64,000 nucleotides of DNA from positions 523,086,959 through 523,150,958 of the forward strand of contig CM057350.1 in assembly GCA_030015575.1 (NCBI GenBank), given 5' to 3'. The stretch is from Agapanthus africanus (taxonomy: Eukaryota > Streptophyta > Magnoliopsida > Asparagales > Amaryllidaceae). A model generated the notes under the pieces. That model searched no databases, was not told the origin of the DNA, and was given only the letters and a program-made list of their open reading frames with translations. The position numbers were made by a program, and so were the translations under genes. Below are positions 47,614 through 57,410 of the stretch, one piece after another (within the stretch, counting starts at the first letter, position 1; each line of letters begins with the position of its first letter).

Positions 47614-49284
47614 TTAGGGGGGAAAGAACAGTATCAAGCTATACAAGGCCTTACACAGGCCAAAGGTGAGCACCAACCATTCAAAGATTTTATCGCTATA
47701 ATGTACAGGTTGGTGGAAGAAGGCGTAGAGAAAAGAGAAGGACAATACGCGAGACCGTATGCGAAGAGAAGCGGGATACGGTCTCGGTATATGAGAGGAA
47801 GAAGAATGGCGGAAGGGAAAAAGAAGTGGAATACGAACTTGAGGGTGCAAATGGAGTAAATAGATTAGCACAATTTGTGATGACCGATGTGTGAAAAGTG
47901 ATTGTGCTAATATATTTACTCGTCGAGAAATTGGGTCAAATCCCTCAAGGTTCGTGAGAAACCATGGGTGCGCCGAACCTGGTAAACCAGACATAGAAAA
48001 TGAAAGTGGTACGGGTTCTTGCAAGGTCGGAACAATGGAAAGGATGGAGGGAAGTGGTTGAGGAAGGGTATCGGTTAAGGGTTCTGGAGGGTGTACACAG
48101 TCAGTGAAAGGAACAGGATGAATTGGAAAATCCGACTCATCATCCAGAACTGTTTCATCCTCAAAAATATCCTCAAAATTTTCCTCAAAGTTAAGCTCAT
48201 CCATGCATATTTCTTCAAAGTCCAGACGCATATGGGTTTCGGGAAAAACATTTAATGACTTGGGATGATGATTTGAAGAGACAAACCCAGCCAAATCTAC
48301 GGGTTCATCATCCAAAATATCCCCAGCGTCAATATCCTCAATCAAGTGAAAATCAAAATTCTCTGACACCTCATCAAAAGCATGGATATTAATCGATTCT
48401 GGTTCTAAGATATAGGTGTAGAGGTCAAAAGGATTAGGTATGGTTTCACTTGGAAGGGACCCTTCACAATCGGGAAAATCAAACACTACGATGTCGCACA
48501 ACTCATTCATCATTCTATCTTCAATTGATAAATCATGTGGGATACTCGATAGACTTTCAAAACAGGAGTTGTGGGATTCAATTTGGGACGGGTAGGTTTG
48601 ATTTGGAAGGGGGTACATCTCACTCTCTCCACTCAAATTCACAGCCTGTCCTACTGCCTCATCATACATTGAAAAAGTTGGAGCTAGTTGAAAACTAGCT
48701 ACCGGGTCACTAGGTTGCATGAGGGCGGCCATGGACGCATTCAAATCCATCATCTGTTGGCTTGACGCTACCCTAAAGTCTTCCAACGACTGTTCCAGAC
48801 TAGACATGGGTTGTGAAGGGGTTTCAGTAAAAAATTCAAAGTTGTTTGTATACTGAAAATTCCCAAAAGGCTGTGTAGAAGCAATGTCTAGGGAAGTTGC
48901 AAAAGTTGGGTAGGACTGGTAGGAATTGAATGGTTGGACAGGGGTAGGATCAACAGGTGGATAAGAAGGTGAATGAAATTGTTGATCCCGAGAATTTGAA
49001 GTGGTGAAAGGAATGAAAGATCGGCTACGGGATTGTTCGATACGTTCAGCGATGGACAAAGGACGACTTGCAGAAGGGGTATCAACATGAGCGGGTGTGG
49101 AAGGTTGATACAAAGTGGAATGAGGAGTGCAAGTGTTTGTCCTAGACGCTGCTATGCGATCTTTCAGTGAAATTTTGGGCATGGAGGGGTCGTTCGATAT
49201 TCGGCCAAAGCAAGAACCGTAAGAAGTAATGTCTGGTTGTGGGTACCAAAGTTCGGCCAGTGTTTTGCGAGGTGGGGTACCCAT
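47614..49284 (-). CDS. Unrecognised 556-residue protein of element H
   Basis: The frame starts MGTPPRKTLAELWYPQPD at an ATG and is uninterrupted, as expected in a young element. I do not recognise a family. Residues 1-250 are rich in Ser, Pro, Gln and Thr and look disordered. A short motif of the form Ser-Leu/Ile-x-Asp/Glu-Arg-Ile/Met recurs at about 39-44, 77-82 and 253-258. Residues 165-190 could form a helix (SLEQSLEDFRVASSQQMMDL). Residues 300-390 are strongly acidic, 395-420 are Pro-rich, and the C-terminal 70 residues turn basic and hydrophobic. There is no CCHC knuckle, DTG, YVDD or HNGVSERRN-like motif. It may be a diverged gag-like structural protein, judged only by its place after the leader. 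Confidence 0.6.
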   Translation of the reverse strand: MGTPPRKTLAELWYPQPDITSYGSCFGRISNDPSMPKISLKDRIAASRTNTCTPHSTLYQPSTPAHVDTPSASRPLSIAERIEQSRSRSFIPFTTSNSRDQQFHSPSYPPVDPTPVQPFNSYQSYPTFATSLDIASTQPFGNFQYTNNFEFFTETPSQPMSSLEQSLEDFRVASSQQMMDLNASMAALMQPSDPVASFQLAPTFSMYDEAVGQAVNLSGESEMYPLPNQTYPSQIESHNSCFESLSSIPHDLSIEDRMMNELCDIVVFDFPDCEGSLPSETIPNPFDLYTYILEPESINIHAFDEVSENFDFHLIEDIDAGDILDDEPVDLAGFVSSNHHPKSLNVFPETHMRLDFEEICMDELNFEENFEDIFEDETVLDDESDFPIHPVPFTDCVHPPEPLTDTLPQPLPSILSIVPTLQEPVPLSFSMSGLPGSAHPWFLTNLEGFDPISRRVNILAQSLFTHRSSQIVLIYLLHLHPQVRIPLLFPFRHSSSSHIPRPYPASLRIRSRVLSFSFLYAFFHQPVHYSDKIFEWLVLTFGLCKALYSLILFFPP

Positions 49285-50316
49285 GATATGAAGAGAGAGA
49301 AAGAAAGGCAGAGAAAAGAAGGGGAAAAAAGAATGTGATAATTTTTTTTTTTTTTTAGTTTATATATTAACAAAAGAATAAAAAACAATATGGACAAAAA
49401 CAATCACGACGCAAAAATACCACACACCTAATCGTTCTAGGGTTCACCTAGGTCAACTAGACCTGCTCCAGAACTTGATTGTCGAAGTAAAACTGTGTCG
49501 AGAAACAGGCTCAAGATACACTGATCAGGAGGCCATGTAAGTGCAGAGATAAGGGGAGGTTTTCCAACGCTTTCGCGAAGTTCCTTAATTAAATAACCCT
49601 TTCTCTTTTGGCGGTTTCGCCGTTAACACTTTCCTAGACACCCCGTAAACAATATACCGTTAAGCAAGGTTCTAAACACAGTTAACTTCTCCTAGTGAGC
49701 GCGAAGTCCTTAAGGCTTAAAGTCTAGTTTCTTTTAAATTTTGTGCGGGTAAACGTTATGCTCAAGTTCGTGATTTGTGGGCCACGGAAAAGGTGATGAA
49801 ATCCTTTACCGTATGTTGTGGGGTTCGCTTGCCCTTAAGTCCGTATTAATGTATGCAATGCGCAATTCAAAAATTCTATAAAGAATCAAACAATCGTTTT
49901 TTAGTTTAAGCGCAGCGCTGCAACAAATACGGGTTAGTCAATTTTTTTAGCGTTTGCTAGCGAACTTGCAAAGAATCCTGCAAAGAATAGTATATTGGAA
50001 GCGTCGGATTTGAGAAGAAGGTGTTAGTAAAGTACGTACCGTTAAGTTTTTGGTTAGGAAACCCCCGTTGAATCAAATCTGGTAAGCTTGAAAGGTTCGC
50101 TTGCGCGGGTCAAACTACCCGGATCTTTGGCACTGTACTTCGTAATCACCTTTGCCTTGAATGCACACTTTGCTCCCCACAATCGCAGTTTGCAAATACG
50201 CAAAAAGCTGCACACTTGCCCACAAAAATGATCAAAAATAACAAAAAGATATATTTTTTTTTTATATACAAAAAGAATATTAACCCGAATAAGAAGAAAG
50301 AAAATACGCTACCGTC
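49285..50316 (-). other. Untranslated leader of element H, with a block shared with copia B
   Basis: The kilobase between primer-binding site and frame is non-coding. It contains 39 bases (49554-49592) identical to 17088-17126 of copia element B, followed by a weaker match of about 80 bp on the plus-strand right side, including TCCTAGACACC against TCTAGACACC. A T-run of 16 lies near 49342-49357. The rest shows no feature I can name. Confidence 0.65.
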
Positions 50317-50334
50317 TCCCCGGCAACGGCGCCA
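50317..50334 (-). other. Primer-binding site of element H (Asp tRNA)
   Basis: The plus strand reads TCCCCGGCAACGGCGCCA, the complement of TGGCGCCGTTGCCGGGGA. This is the known Asp-tRNA priming sequence of Athila/Tat-like gypsy elements. Two bases separate it from the LTR at 50337. Confidence 0.9.
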
Positions 50335-50336
50335 TT

Positions 50337-52034
50337 TGATTGGAAGAATTAGAGTTAACCGCAATCAAGACGGTGTCGCTATGCAGCTAGCCGGTTGAGC
50401 ACGGGTCGATCCACAGGGAGATGGTTGTGTTTCCTCTCTTGTTTTAAACGAGTCAATAAAGAATCTGTATGTTTGTTTGATCTAACCTATGTGTAATATT
50501 TGCAAGTATAAAGTTGTTAAGAAAAAGATACGAGATTATAAGCTAAAGAAATCCGTACTCAAAACCTTTGAGCCGAATCTTGACCAATTGAAGCTAGAGC
50601 AATCGGCAACAACGTGGATTAGGGGATTTAAGCGCGGTATTCGTGGAATACGGCTTATTTACCCTTGTCCTTCCGTTCTTGTCTCTTGCTTTCGCCTCCT
50701 GCCAAACCGAACGCAACCGGTCGCGGTTAGGAATCACCGTTACCTTGTCAGGGTACGGTGCCTAACGGAGCGCTTGCGTATGGTTTGGGCGGAGTTCAAT
50801 GGAAAATACGGGAAAAGGAAATGGGCAAAGAAACATTAACTTAGAATACCGTATTTTTCTCTTAACAAAGATAATTACATTCATTCACAAGAAAGAACCA
50901 AAAAGAGAGAACAAAAAGAAAAGAACAAAGAAAAGAAAAGATTACAAATAAGTAATTAAAGTGCATGAATATAAATTGCAAGAAAGTAAAGCAAGGTAAT
51001 AATAAGCAAGTAATAAAAAGCGATAAAAAGAACAAGAAACTAGAACTCAAGACAAGCATGTGATCAATAGCCAACCCTTAAACTTGCAAGCTCAATCAAG
51101 AGGTTGCAAGATCAAGGGAAGGGTAGAGAACGCATGTGAAATGAAGCGCTAATTCCATAAGAAAATACGACCCTTGAGATCAATAACTAACCCTTAACCA
51201 TTCAAGCTCAATGAAGAGGTTGAATGATCAAGAGAAAGCAAGAATCTCAAGGGGAAAAAGAAACAAAAGAGAATGATACAAAAAGCCCTCATCTTCATTG
51301 ATCTCCCACTCAAAAAGCTCTCACTACAATTTTCATGGAAAAAGAATGAAGAAGAAGAAGAAAAAGACTAAATCCTAAAAAGAAAGAAGAACAAAGAATG
51401 ACCCTTGGTTGAGCTCAGTTCTGCTGTATTTATAGGCGGGGAAATGGAAACCTAGGGCAACAATCTGCTACCAAATAAGATTACCAAAAAGCCCCCAAAA
51501 GTTGACAGTGAGAGGGGTCCACATGGCCGCGGATCCGCGGCCAATACCCCACTTTGGCCGCGGATCCGCGGCCTTATTGATGAGTTGAGTCGTCGTACTT
51601 TGGGTGCTTCCCTGGTCTTCTTTCTCCTCTTGTCTGGTATATGTATTTTCTGAAAATACTTTCACATTTCTTCCAGAATTTCTGTTGAGGAAAGGTGGAC
51701 TTTTGTGGATACTTTTGTCATGATTGCCTCGAGCTCCGCGTAGATTTCTTGGAACTTGTTGTTGCCATTGAGCCTTGTGCATGAAGGTGACATTGATTTG
51801 ACATTTTGTCTTCCTAAACTGGTATCTGGCAACATACGGATGACGAGCGGAGACCGTGTTTTCTCAGTGGTTGGCAGGAACCCGGATTTTGTCGTGTTTT
51901 CCATGAATTTCACCGTTTTAGAACCGAGAACCTGTATCCTGCAAATATGTAACAAACACGGATTAAAAGTACCTACCTATAAACAACCGAGCGTAAGAAT
52001 GGGCGGTATAAAATGCAGTATTCTGTGATGAACA
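50337..52034 (-). repeat. 5' LTR of element H (1,698 bp)
   Basis: This is the same length as 44289-45986 and nearly identical. TATAAATA is at 51427-51434 (minus) and the palindrome pair at 51525-51573. In the element's orientation this copy holds the promoter. Confidence 0.93.
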
Positions 52035-52950
52035 GCACGTAAATCCTCATCCATATGGGGCTCCGTCTGCGGTATCAGCCCTCGGCCCCGGCAGTACGGG
52101 TCAGCCCATGTCCATCTCTCAACTCCGTTCGGTATCCTCCAGATATCCGCCGAGCTCAAATACAATCACCGGTAGGTAGTAGTCCCTCTGCCAGGCTCAC
52201 CGTCTACTACACAGCGAAACCGTTTTCGTCCCGGGGTACCATACCGGGTCCACCATGTACCCGCAATCGGCCTCATCCGCCTCCTCGAATCGGGTTTCAC
52301 ATGTCGCTCTCAGCACCGAGAAAACACATGGTGGACGCACTGAAATATCATATCAAGGGTAACCGGGTTTTTAAAACAATTATATATTCTCTTTTAAAAT
52401 ACCCACGGTTCCCAAACCCAGAAATATCATAGAAACAACATATCTTAATGCGTATAATCAAAACATGATGTATGCGACATGTAAAGAAAGGTAAGCATAT
52501 CAGAAGTCATGCAACATGGAATAGTAATGTGCACATGTCGAGGGAAACCGTTCTTTTAAAATGAATCAGTTTTGAAGAATATCTTGCGGTTCCCAAATCT
52601 CTAATCAAGTCAGAATCATCTATGTTTGTGTACATGTATAAATGTACAATATGCCATGCAAGAATCATATCATGAATGCAACAGTACTACAGTGTAGTGG
52701 CATGGAAATTATCGATGATGAAGTGTGTGAGCCGGCAAATAGTGTACGTGGAACATACGCATCATCGATAATGGTGCTGGTGTCCTAACAACATGATAAT
52801 AATATAGTAATAAACATATGCAAAGCAACGTGAATAGCATGAATATGCGGAAATCAAATAATCAACACAACAGTGAAGAATCTACTATGCAAACTACAGA
52901 TCTAAGTATCAAGTCAATCGGGAGAGGTATGGAAACCACCTAAATCTGAG

Positions 52951-52985
<35 letters not shown>

Positions 52986-55060
52986 GTCGGTGATCCCGCC
53001 TCAATAATATCGCGTACGATACAGTATATTGTAAGACATCCTCGAGTCATGAGTGCGGATCTATCATCAATATAGGCTCGTACGGTAAATCATCGTACGT
53101 CATCCCAATAGCTGGGTACGGGTCAATATCACATTCCTCTCATCAGATATCAGGTATCCTTATCATCATAACACATAATCTGGGGTACTGATCTAAGTCT
53201 AGTACAAATCGATACCATCTAAAAAGTATGAATGCGGGGGTAAACACACATCCAAGGCCCGCAAGAATCACATGTCGTATCCCCAAGTACGAATCATATC
53301 AAATCACTGATCTCGCGGCACAAAGCCCAAAACCATCGACTCATCTCCTATGTCATCCAATATCATCATCAACACAGTGTAAATATAATGAATATGCAAG
53401 GGTGTGCGTGTAGGTGTAAATCTATTCTAGGATTCGCGACTATGAACTACACTAGTCACTTCTAACCCTACACTATCCATAATACACCTAACTATCATAT
53501 ATATAATATAACAACTGCGGACTGCGGGGGTGCTATACGCCATTCACCCGACTTCCCCCTGTAGATATAATCTACTCACCTTGCGTCTTCATTTGTGGAC
53601 GTCGCCACGCGCTTCCTTGTCGTCCCGAAGTCTTAATGGATACCTACATATCAAAATATCGTATATGCGCATTAAAAACAAATCAAAGCTAAAACGGCAT
53701 ACGAAACCCAAAACGATACGATAAAGGGCCTATAGGTTAGAACCTATGGGCACGCCTTCAAAACCATCAATCACTCCTCGATATCGTCGTATAAACGCCC
53801 AATAGTCGAGGTAAAACACAATACAAAATTGCAGAATTAAAAATACGGAATACAGAAACACGAATCCAAAATAGCAACTTAGGAAATAGGCTCCAGATTT
53901 CACCCTAGGTCAAACTAGACAAATCTATATATATCAGGGGTCTAATCTATGCATGTAGGGGCTACAGAACCAAAACGAGCAAGTTTGGTGCAGGTATGGC
54001 CGCAAATTGCGGCCAATGGGAATAAATTGGCGGCCTGGAAATAGAAGTGGGGGCTGGGGTCTTGTGTGGTGGTTCCTGGGTGCTTGCACATCTCACTGTC
54101 CAATCAATTTTATTTTAGGATGTCTCGGGTGATAGCAGATTCCCAAATACAATCCCAGAATTGCAGTTTTTCCCGACATCGTCTTATAAATCCGTATTCT
54201 GGTTTAAAGCTTCAGGTTATGGTCCAATATAACATCACACCAAGATTCTAAGGTCACAACAAGTCTTAGTTTCACTTCACAACTCAATTTTTCCTCAAAC
54301 CCTAACTAAGTTATCCTCAAATCCACAAAAACACACAATATCGATATGAAACTTGAATCGAAGCTTAAGAACAAGAAATACCACTCTAATTGTGAAGGAA
54401 TTACCTCATAAGACCCACATGAATCCTCAACAGCGCCAAAATGAAAACTTTCTTGGTCCATCCAATAGCTTGCAAGCTTGTGCACATTTTTTGTGAAATG
54501 AGAGTGAGGTTTTATTGAAGTTTGTGAGATGAAATGAGGGCTTGAAGGTGGAGGAAGGGGAAGGAAGCAGCAGTCGCAGGAGATGAAGGAGGAGAGGGAG
54601 AGAAATGAGTGTGGGGATCCAGGAAATGGGCTAAGTCATTGGTCAAAAGGGACCATACCTCTCTCTCTCTCTCACCATACCTCATTCTTTATTCTCTTTT
54701 CTATTTTCTTATCCTTTTCTCCAAAACCTTCTCACTAGAATAGTAACTCCAAATAACATGATAGAAAATGCACAAGTGTGAAAAAAGTGATATGTGCATG
54801 TTTTGCACAAAATTGCTAAAAACCCGATTAGCTATTTTTAATCGCGATTAGCACTAAATTAGCATATAACTAATCATAAAAGCTTAAAAATGGCACAATT
54901 CTATAAATTACCCTTTTTAGGATTTTCCATAATTTTTCTAAAATTTTTCCCATTTATTTATATTTAATAATACCAAAATATTAAAATATTCAATAAAATA
55001 ATATTAAATTATAAAAATTCCCAAAAATAATATATATATATATATATTTGAAATGTTACA
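52035..55060 (-). repeat. Element G, 5' part with candidate promoter
   Basis: The first five bases are the right GCACG duplication of H. The stretch holds TA repeats at about 52956-52982 and 55031-55047, a candidate TATATATA box (53926-53933, minus) and the palindrome GGCCGCAAATTGCGGCC (53998-54014). Downstream of the TATA box in minus orientation no frame is convincing. The AT-rich outer 300 bp are typical of a U3 region. Confidence 0.6.
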
Positions 55061-55129
55061 CTTACTTCTTAGGCTTTGAAGGAAGATTTGATAAAAATAA
55101 TAGGAGCCATCCTAATTAGATAAGATAAT
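55061..55129 (+). other. Leader of element E, middle piece between G and F
   Basis: It opens with the right CTTAC duplication of G (55061-55065) and ends with the left ATAAT duplication of F (55125-55129). The sequence aligns with the complement of 31440-31510 in C, proving that E's leader was cut twice. Confidence 0.85.
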
Positions 55130-57343
55130 TATAGGGTTAGCTTAGCACCTTAGCAAGGTTTTGGCAAGCATCAATCATGCTACTTTAAAATTTTTGGGTT
55201 CTAAACAAACCCTAACCAAGATCTTAACTAGAGAATTAGGGTTAAACATGATTTGTAAACTCTTTACATCTAAGTGAAAAAGGAATACAACCTTTGTAGA
55301 CCGGTCCTTCACTTCAATAGCTTCGTATAGTAGTCCCTTTGCTGCAATCACGAACTTCCGGACTCTAGAGAAGCTTCCATGAAGAAACAAATAAGCTTGC
55401 TTCGAAGTCTTCGAGGCCGAAGATGATCTACGTCGAGAAGACACTAGCTCAAGCTATCTCTTCACTAATTGTGTAGATTAGTGAAGCAAACACCCTAAAT
55501 TAAATGGCTAATAATAGAGGATGATGAAGTAGGAAGTGGGCTCATTTTAGATATATTTTTCTCACAAGTTATCATCACTTTCACAAAAGCTAAAAAGTTT
55601 GAATGAGGAAGAAGAAGATGAAGCTCAAGTGATGAAAATTGAATACATGAGGTTAGAAATGCAACCATGGTTTGTGTATGTCATCCACTAACCATTGTTG
55701 AGACTTAACCATAGCTATGAGTTAAGGGTTGGGTTGAAAAATATTTTAAGCTAGACAAACAAGTGGACTAAGTCAATGTTTTTCACAAGCTTCTCCAAGC
55801 TTCTACCATGACTCATTATCCAAGTGTTTGAATTACTTAAAACAAATAAAACCCTAACTTAACCCTAGTATGGTGTGAGTCTCATACATACATGTTGCAT
55901 ATGTAACCTAGCACGACACAACAATATATATCACATATATATTTTGTGCAAAAAGAAAACAATACATTTAACATATATCAATGTATCATAAAGTGAGAAA
56001 AGAAATCTTAAGTGAGCTAATATTAGTCAATGTAATTTAATATATCAAATATATAATTATACATTAAATTATTAAATCAACTCTTGATTTAATAATCTGG
56101 CTATAATACATATAACCGACTAATATCAAATGAATCAACTTATTGAATCAACACTTGATCCGATAACCCAGCTATATCTCATATACCCAACCAATATCAC
56201 ATATCGCGAGAATAGAATACGGTATCACATACTCGTATTAATCTCGGTCCCGCACATATCACATATGGGCTTCTACTCCATTTCGCATGAACCAGGAAAC
56301 CTATGTGCAAGACTCTAAAGACTCGTCAATACGCCGGCATTAGGTGATGATCATATCAAACACCCACAAGCCGTAAGCGGTCTGCTAAACATAACGGCCA
56401 TCCGAGTATTGAGCGATCAGAAAATCAACAAGCAAGCCTGCTATAACTCCTGCGAATCCAATCAGTAACACTACCATATAGTCCGGTCTCTTCGTCTGAT
56501 ATGTCGCATATCACAGCCTGGGGGTGGTATAACGTCAGACCCCAATAGCCTGATAAGTCATGCCGATACGAGGTCCATAACGGTTCGAGAAACTACTGGT
56601 AACACTTACCAGTAAATCTCAGTAACCCTGGCCAGGGATTTCCTGTTATGGCCAATCGAGCATAGCGCAACATCAACTCCCAACACCGGAAGAGACAAAA
56701 CCCCTCCTATCGCTCATTGCCTCTATGTGACTCGAAACTGTACCCAAAAGCCACCGTTTTGCACGATCTCTTGACCGTGGTAAGGTGGAAATCAAAGCAC
56801 AGTGGGAATCACACAAGACTCTATGACGATCTCGGGTCTACAGACTAACCTGTACCAGTGTCACCAGAGAACTGCTATCCGACGATAGGTATAATACCAT
56901 CTAGGAGTTCTCGGCGAGTCCGTCCAGTATACCCAATCTCCACTGAGCACCCGTATGCCTTCTCTGATGTCAAACACAAATGTATATGGGATCATCCATC
57001 GCCCATCATATGGGTCAAGAAGCGCATACGCTAGTCTACTCTGGAGTACCGATTCCCAATCTCGATACTCCCATGACTAGGAACATTTGAAAGATGTACT
57101 TATCGACTACCCTGTCCCCACTAGTATGATCTGGATCATAATCCTGGTAGTCAAGTAATCATCCTAAGGGCTTTATCAACATGTGATCACAAAACAGTAT
57201 TTGTTAACATGTTAAGATAAAGTGCAACCAGATAGCATACTATCACGTCGAGCAAGAAAGTCCTTCCTATATATGTCCAAGCATCCACTACAATATACAT
57301 CGCATGTACAGTAATGGCCTCTAGGGCATACATATAACTAACA
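55130..57343 (-). repeat. Solo LTR F (Angela-type, 2,214 bp)
   Basis: It is inverse to K and J. On the plus strand it runs TATAGGGTTAGC...ATAACTAACA, the TG end having mutated to TA. ATAAT flanks it (55125-55129 and 57344-57348). No internal region is present. The palindrome CCCTGGCCAGGG (56626-56637) and the perfect hairpin (56594-56614) are kept. Confidence 0.92.
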
Positions 57344-57410
57344 ATAATAACCTAATCTTGTAAGAGCATATGCTAAAGTGTTTTCTTCTCTCTCTCTCCA
57401 GGTAGCGACC
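57344..57410 (+). other. Leader of element E, last piece before the gag start
   Basis: After the right ATAAT duplication of F this matches the last bases before gag in C and K, including the CTTCTCTCTCTCTCC run. It brings the leader to the ATG at 57411. Confidence 0.85.

Larger units (their letters stand above)
44289..52034 (-). mobile_element. Element H: non-autonomous Ty3/gypsy-type (Athila/Tat-like) element
   Basis: H is complete and young. It has LTRs 44289-45986 and 50337-52034, both 1,698 bp and with about ten differences by eye. An Asp-tRNA primer-binding site sits beside the right LTR and a polypurine tract beside the left one, so it reads on the minus strand. GCACG flanks it on both sides (44284-44288 and 52035-52039). 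The 4.35-kb interior has one long frame (47614-49284) and no protease, RT, RNase H or integrase signature. The Asp primer and TTTGGGGG polypurine tract point to Athila/Tat-like gypsy relatives. Enzymes would have to come from another element. Confidence 0.88.
43108..55060 (-). mobile_element. Element G: Tekay/Del-like Ty3/gypsy LTR, probably solo, carrying H
   Basis: On the plus strand it runs TGTCACGACCC...AAATGTTACA. Read on the minus strand it starts TGTAACATTTC and ends GGGTCGTGACA, ends typical of Tekay/Del chromovirus LTRs. It is flanked by CTTAC on both sides. Without H it is about 4.2 kb, with no second LTR copy, no primer site and no coding domain, so a solo LTR fits best. A candidate TATATATA box (53926-53933, minus) has a GGCCGC palindrome 64 bp upstream. 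The class call rests on ends only. Confidence 0.7.

Noticed and set aside
52956..52982. TA dinucleotide run as a possible origin or structural element
   Set aside because: Simple AT repeats also occur near 7800-7850 and 55031-55047 and are common in plant LTRs.
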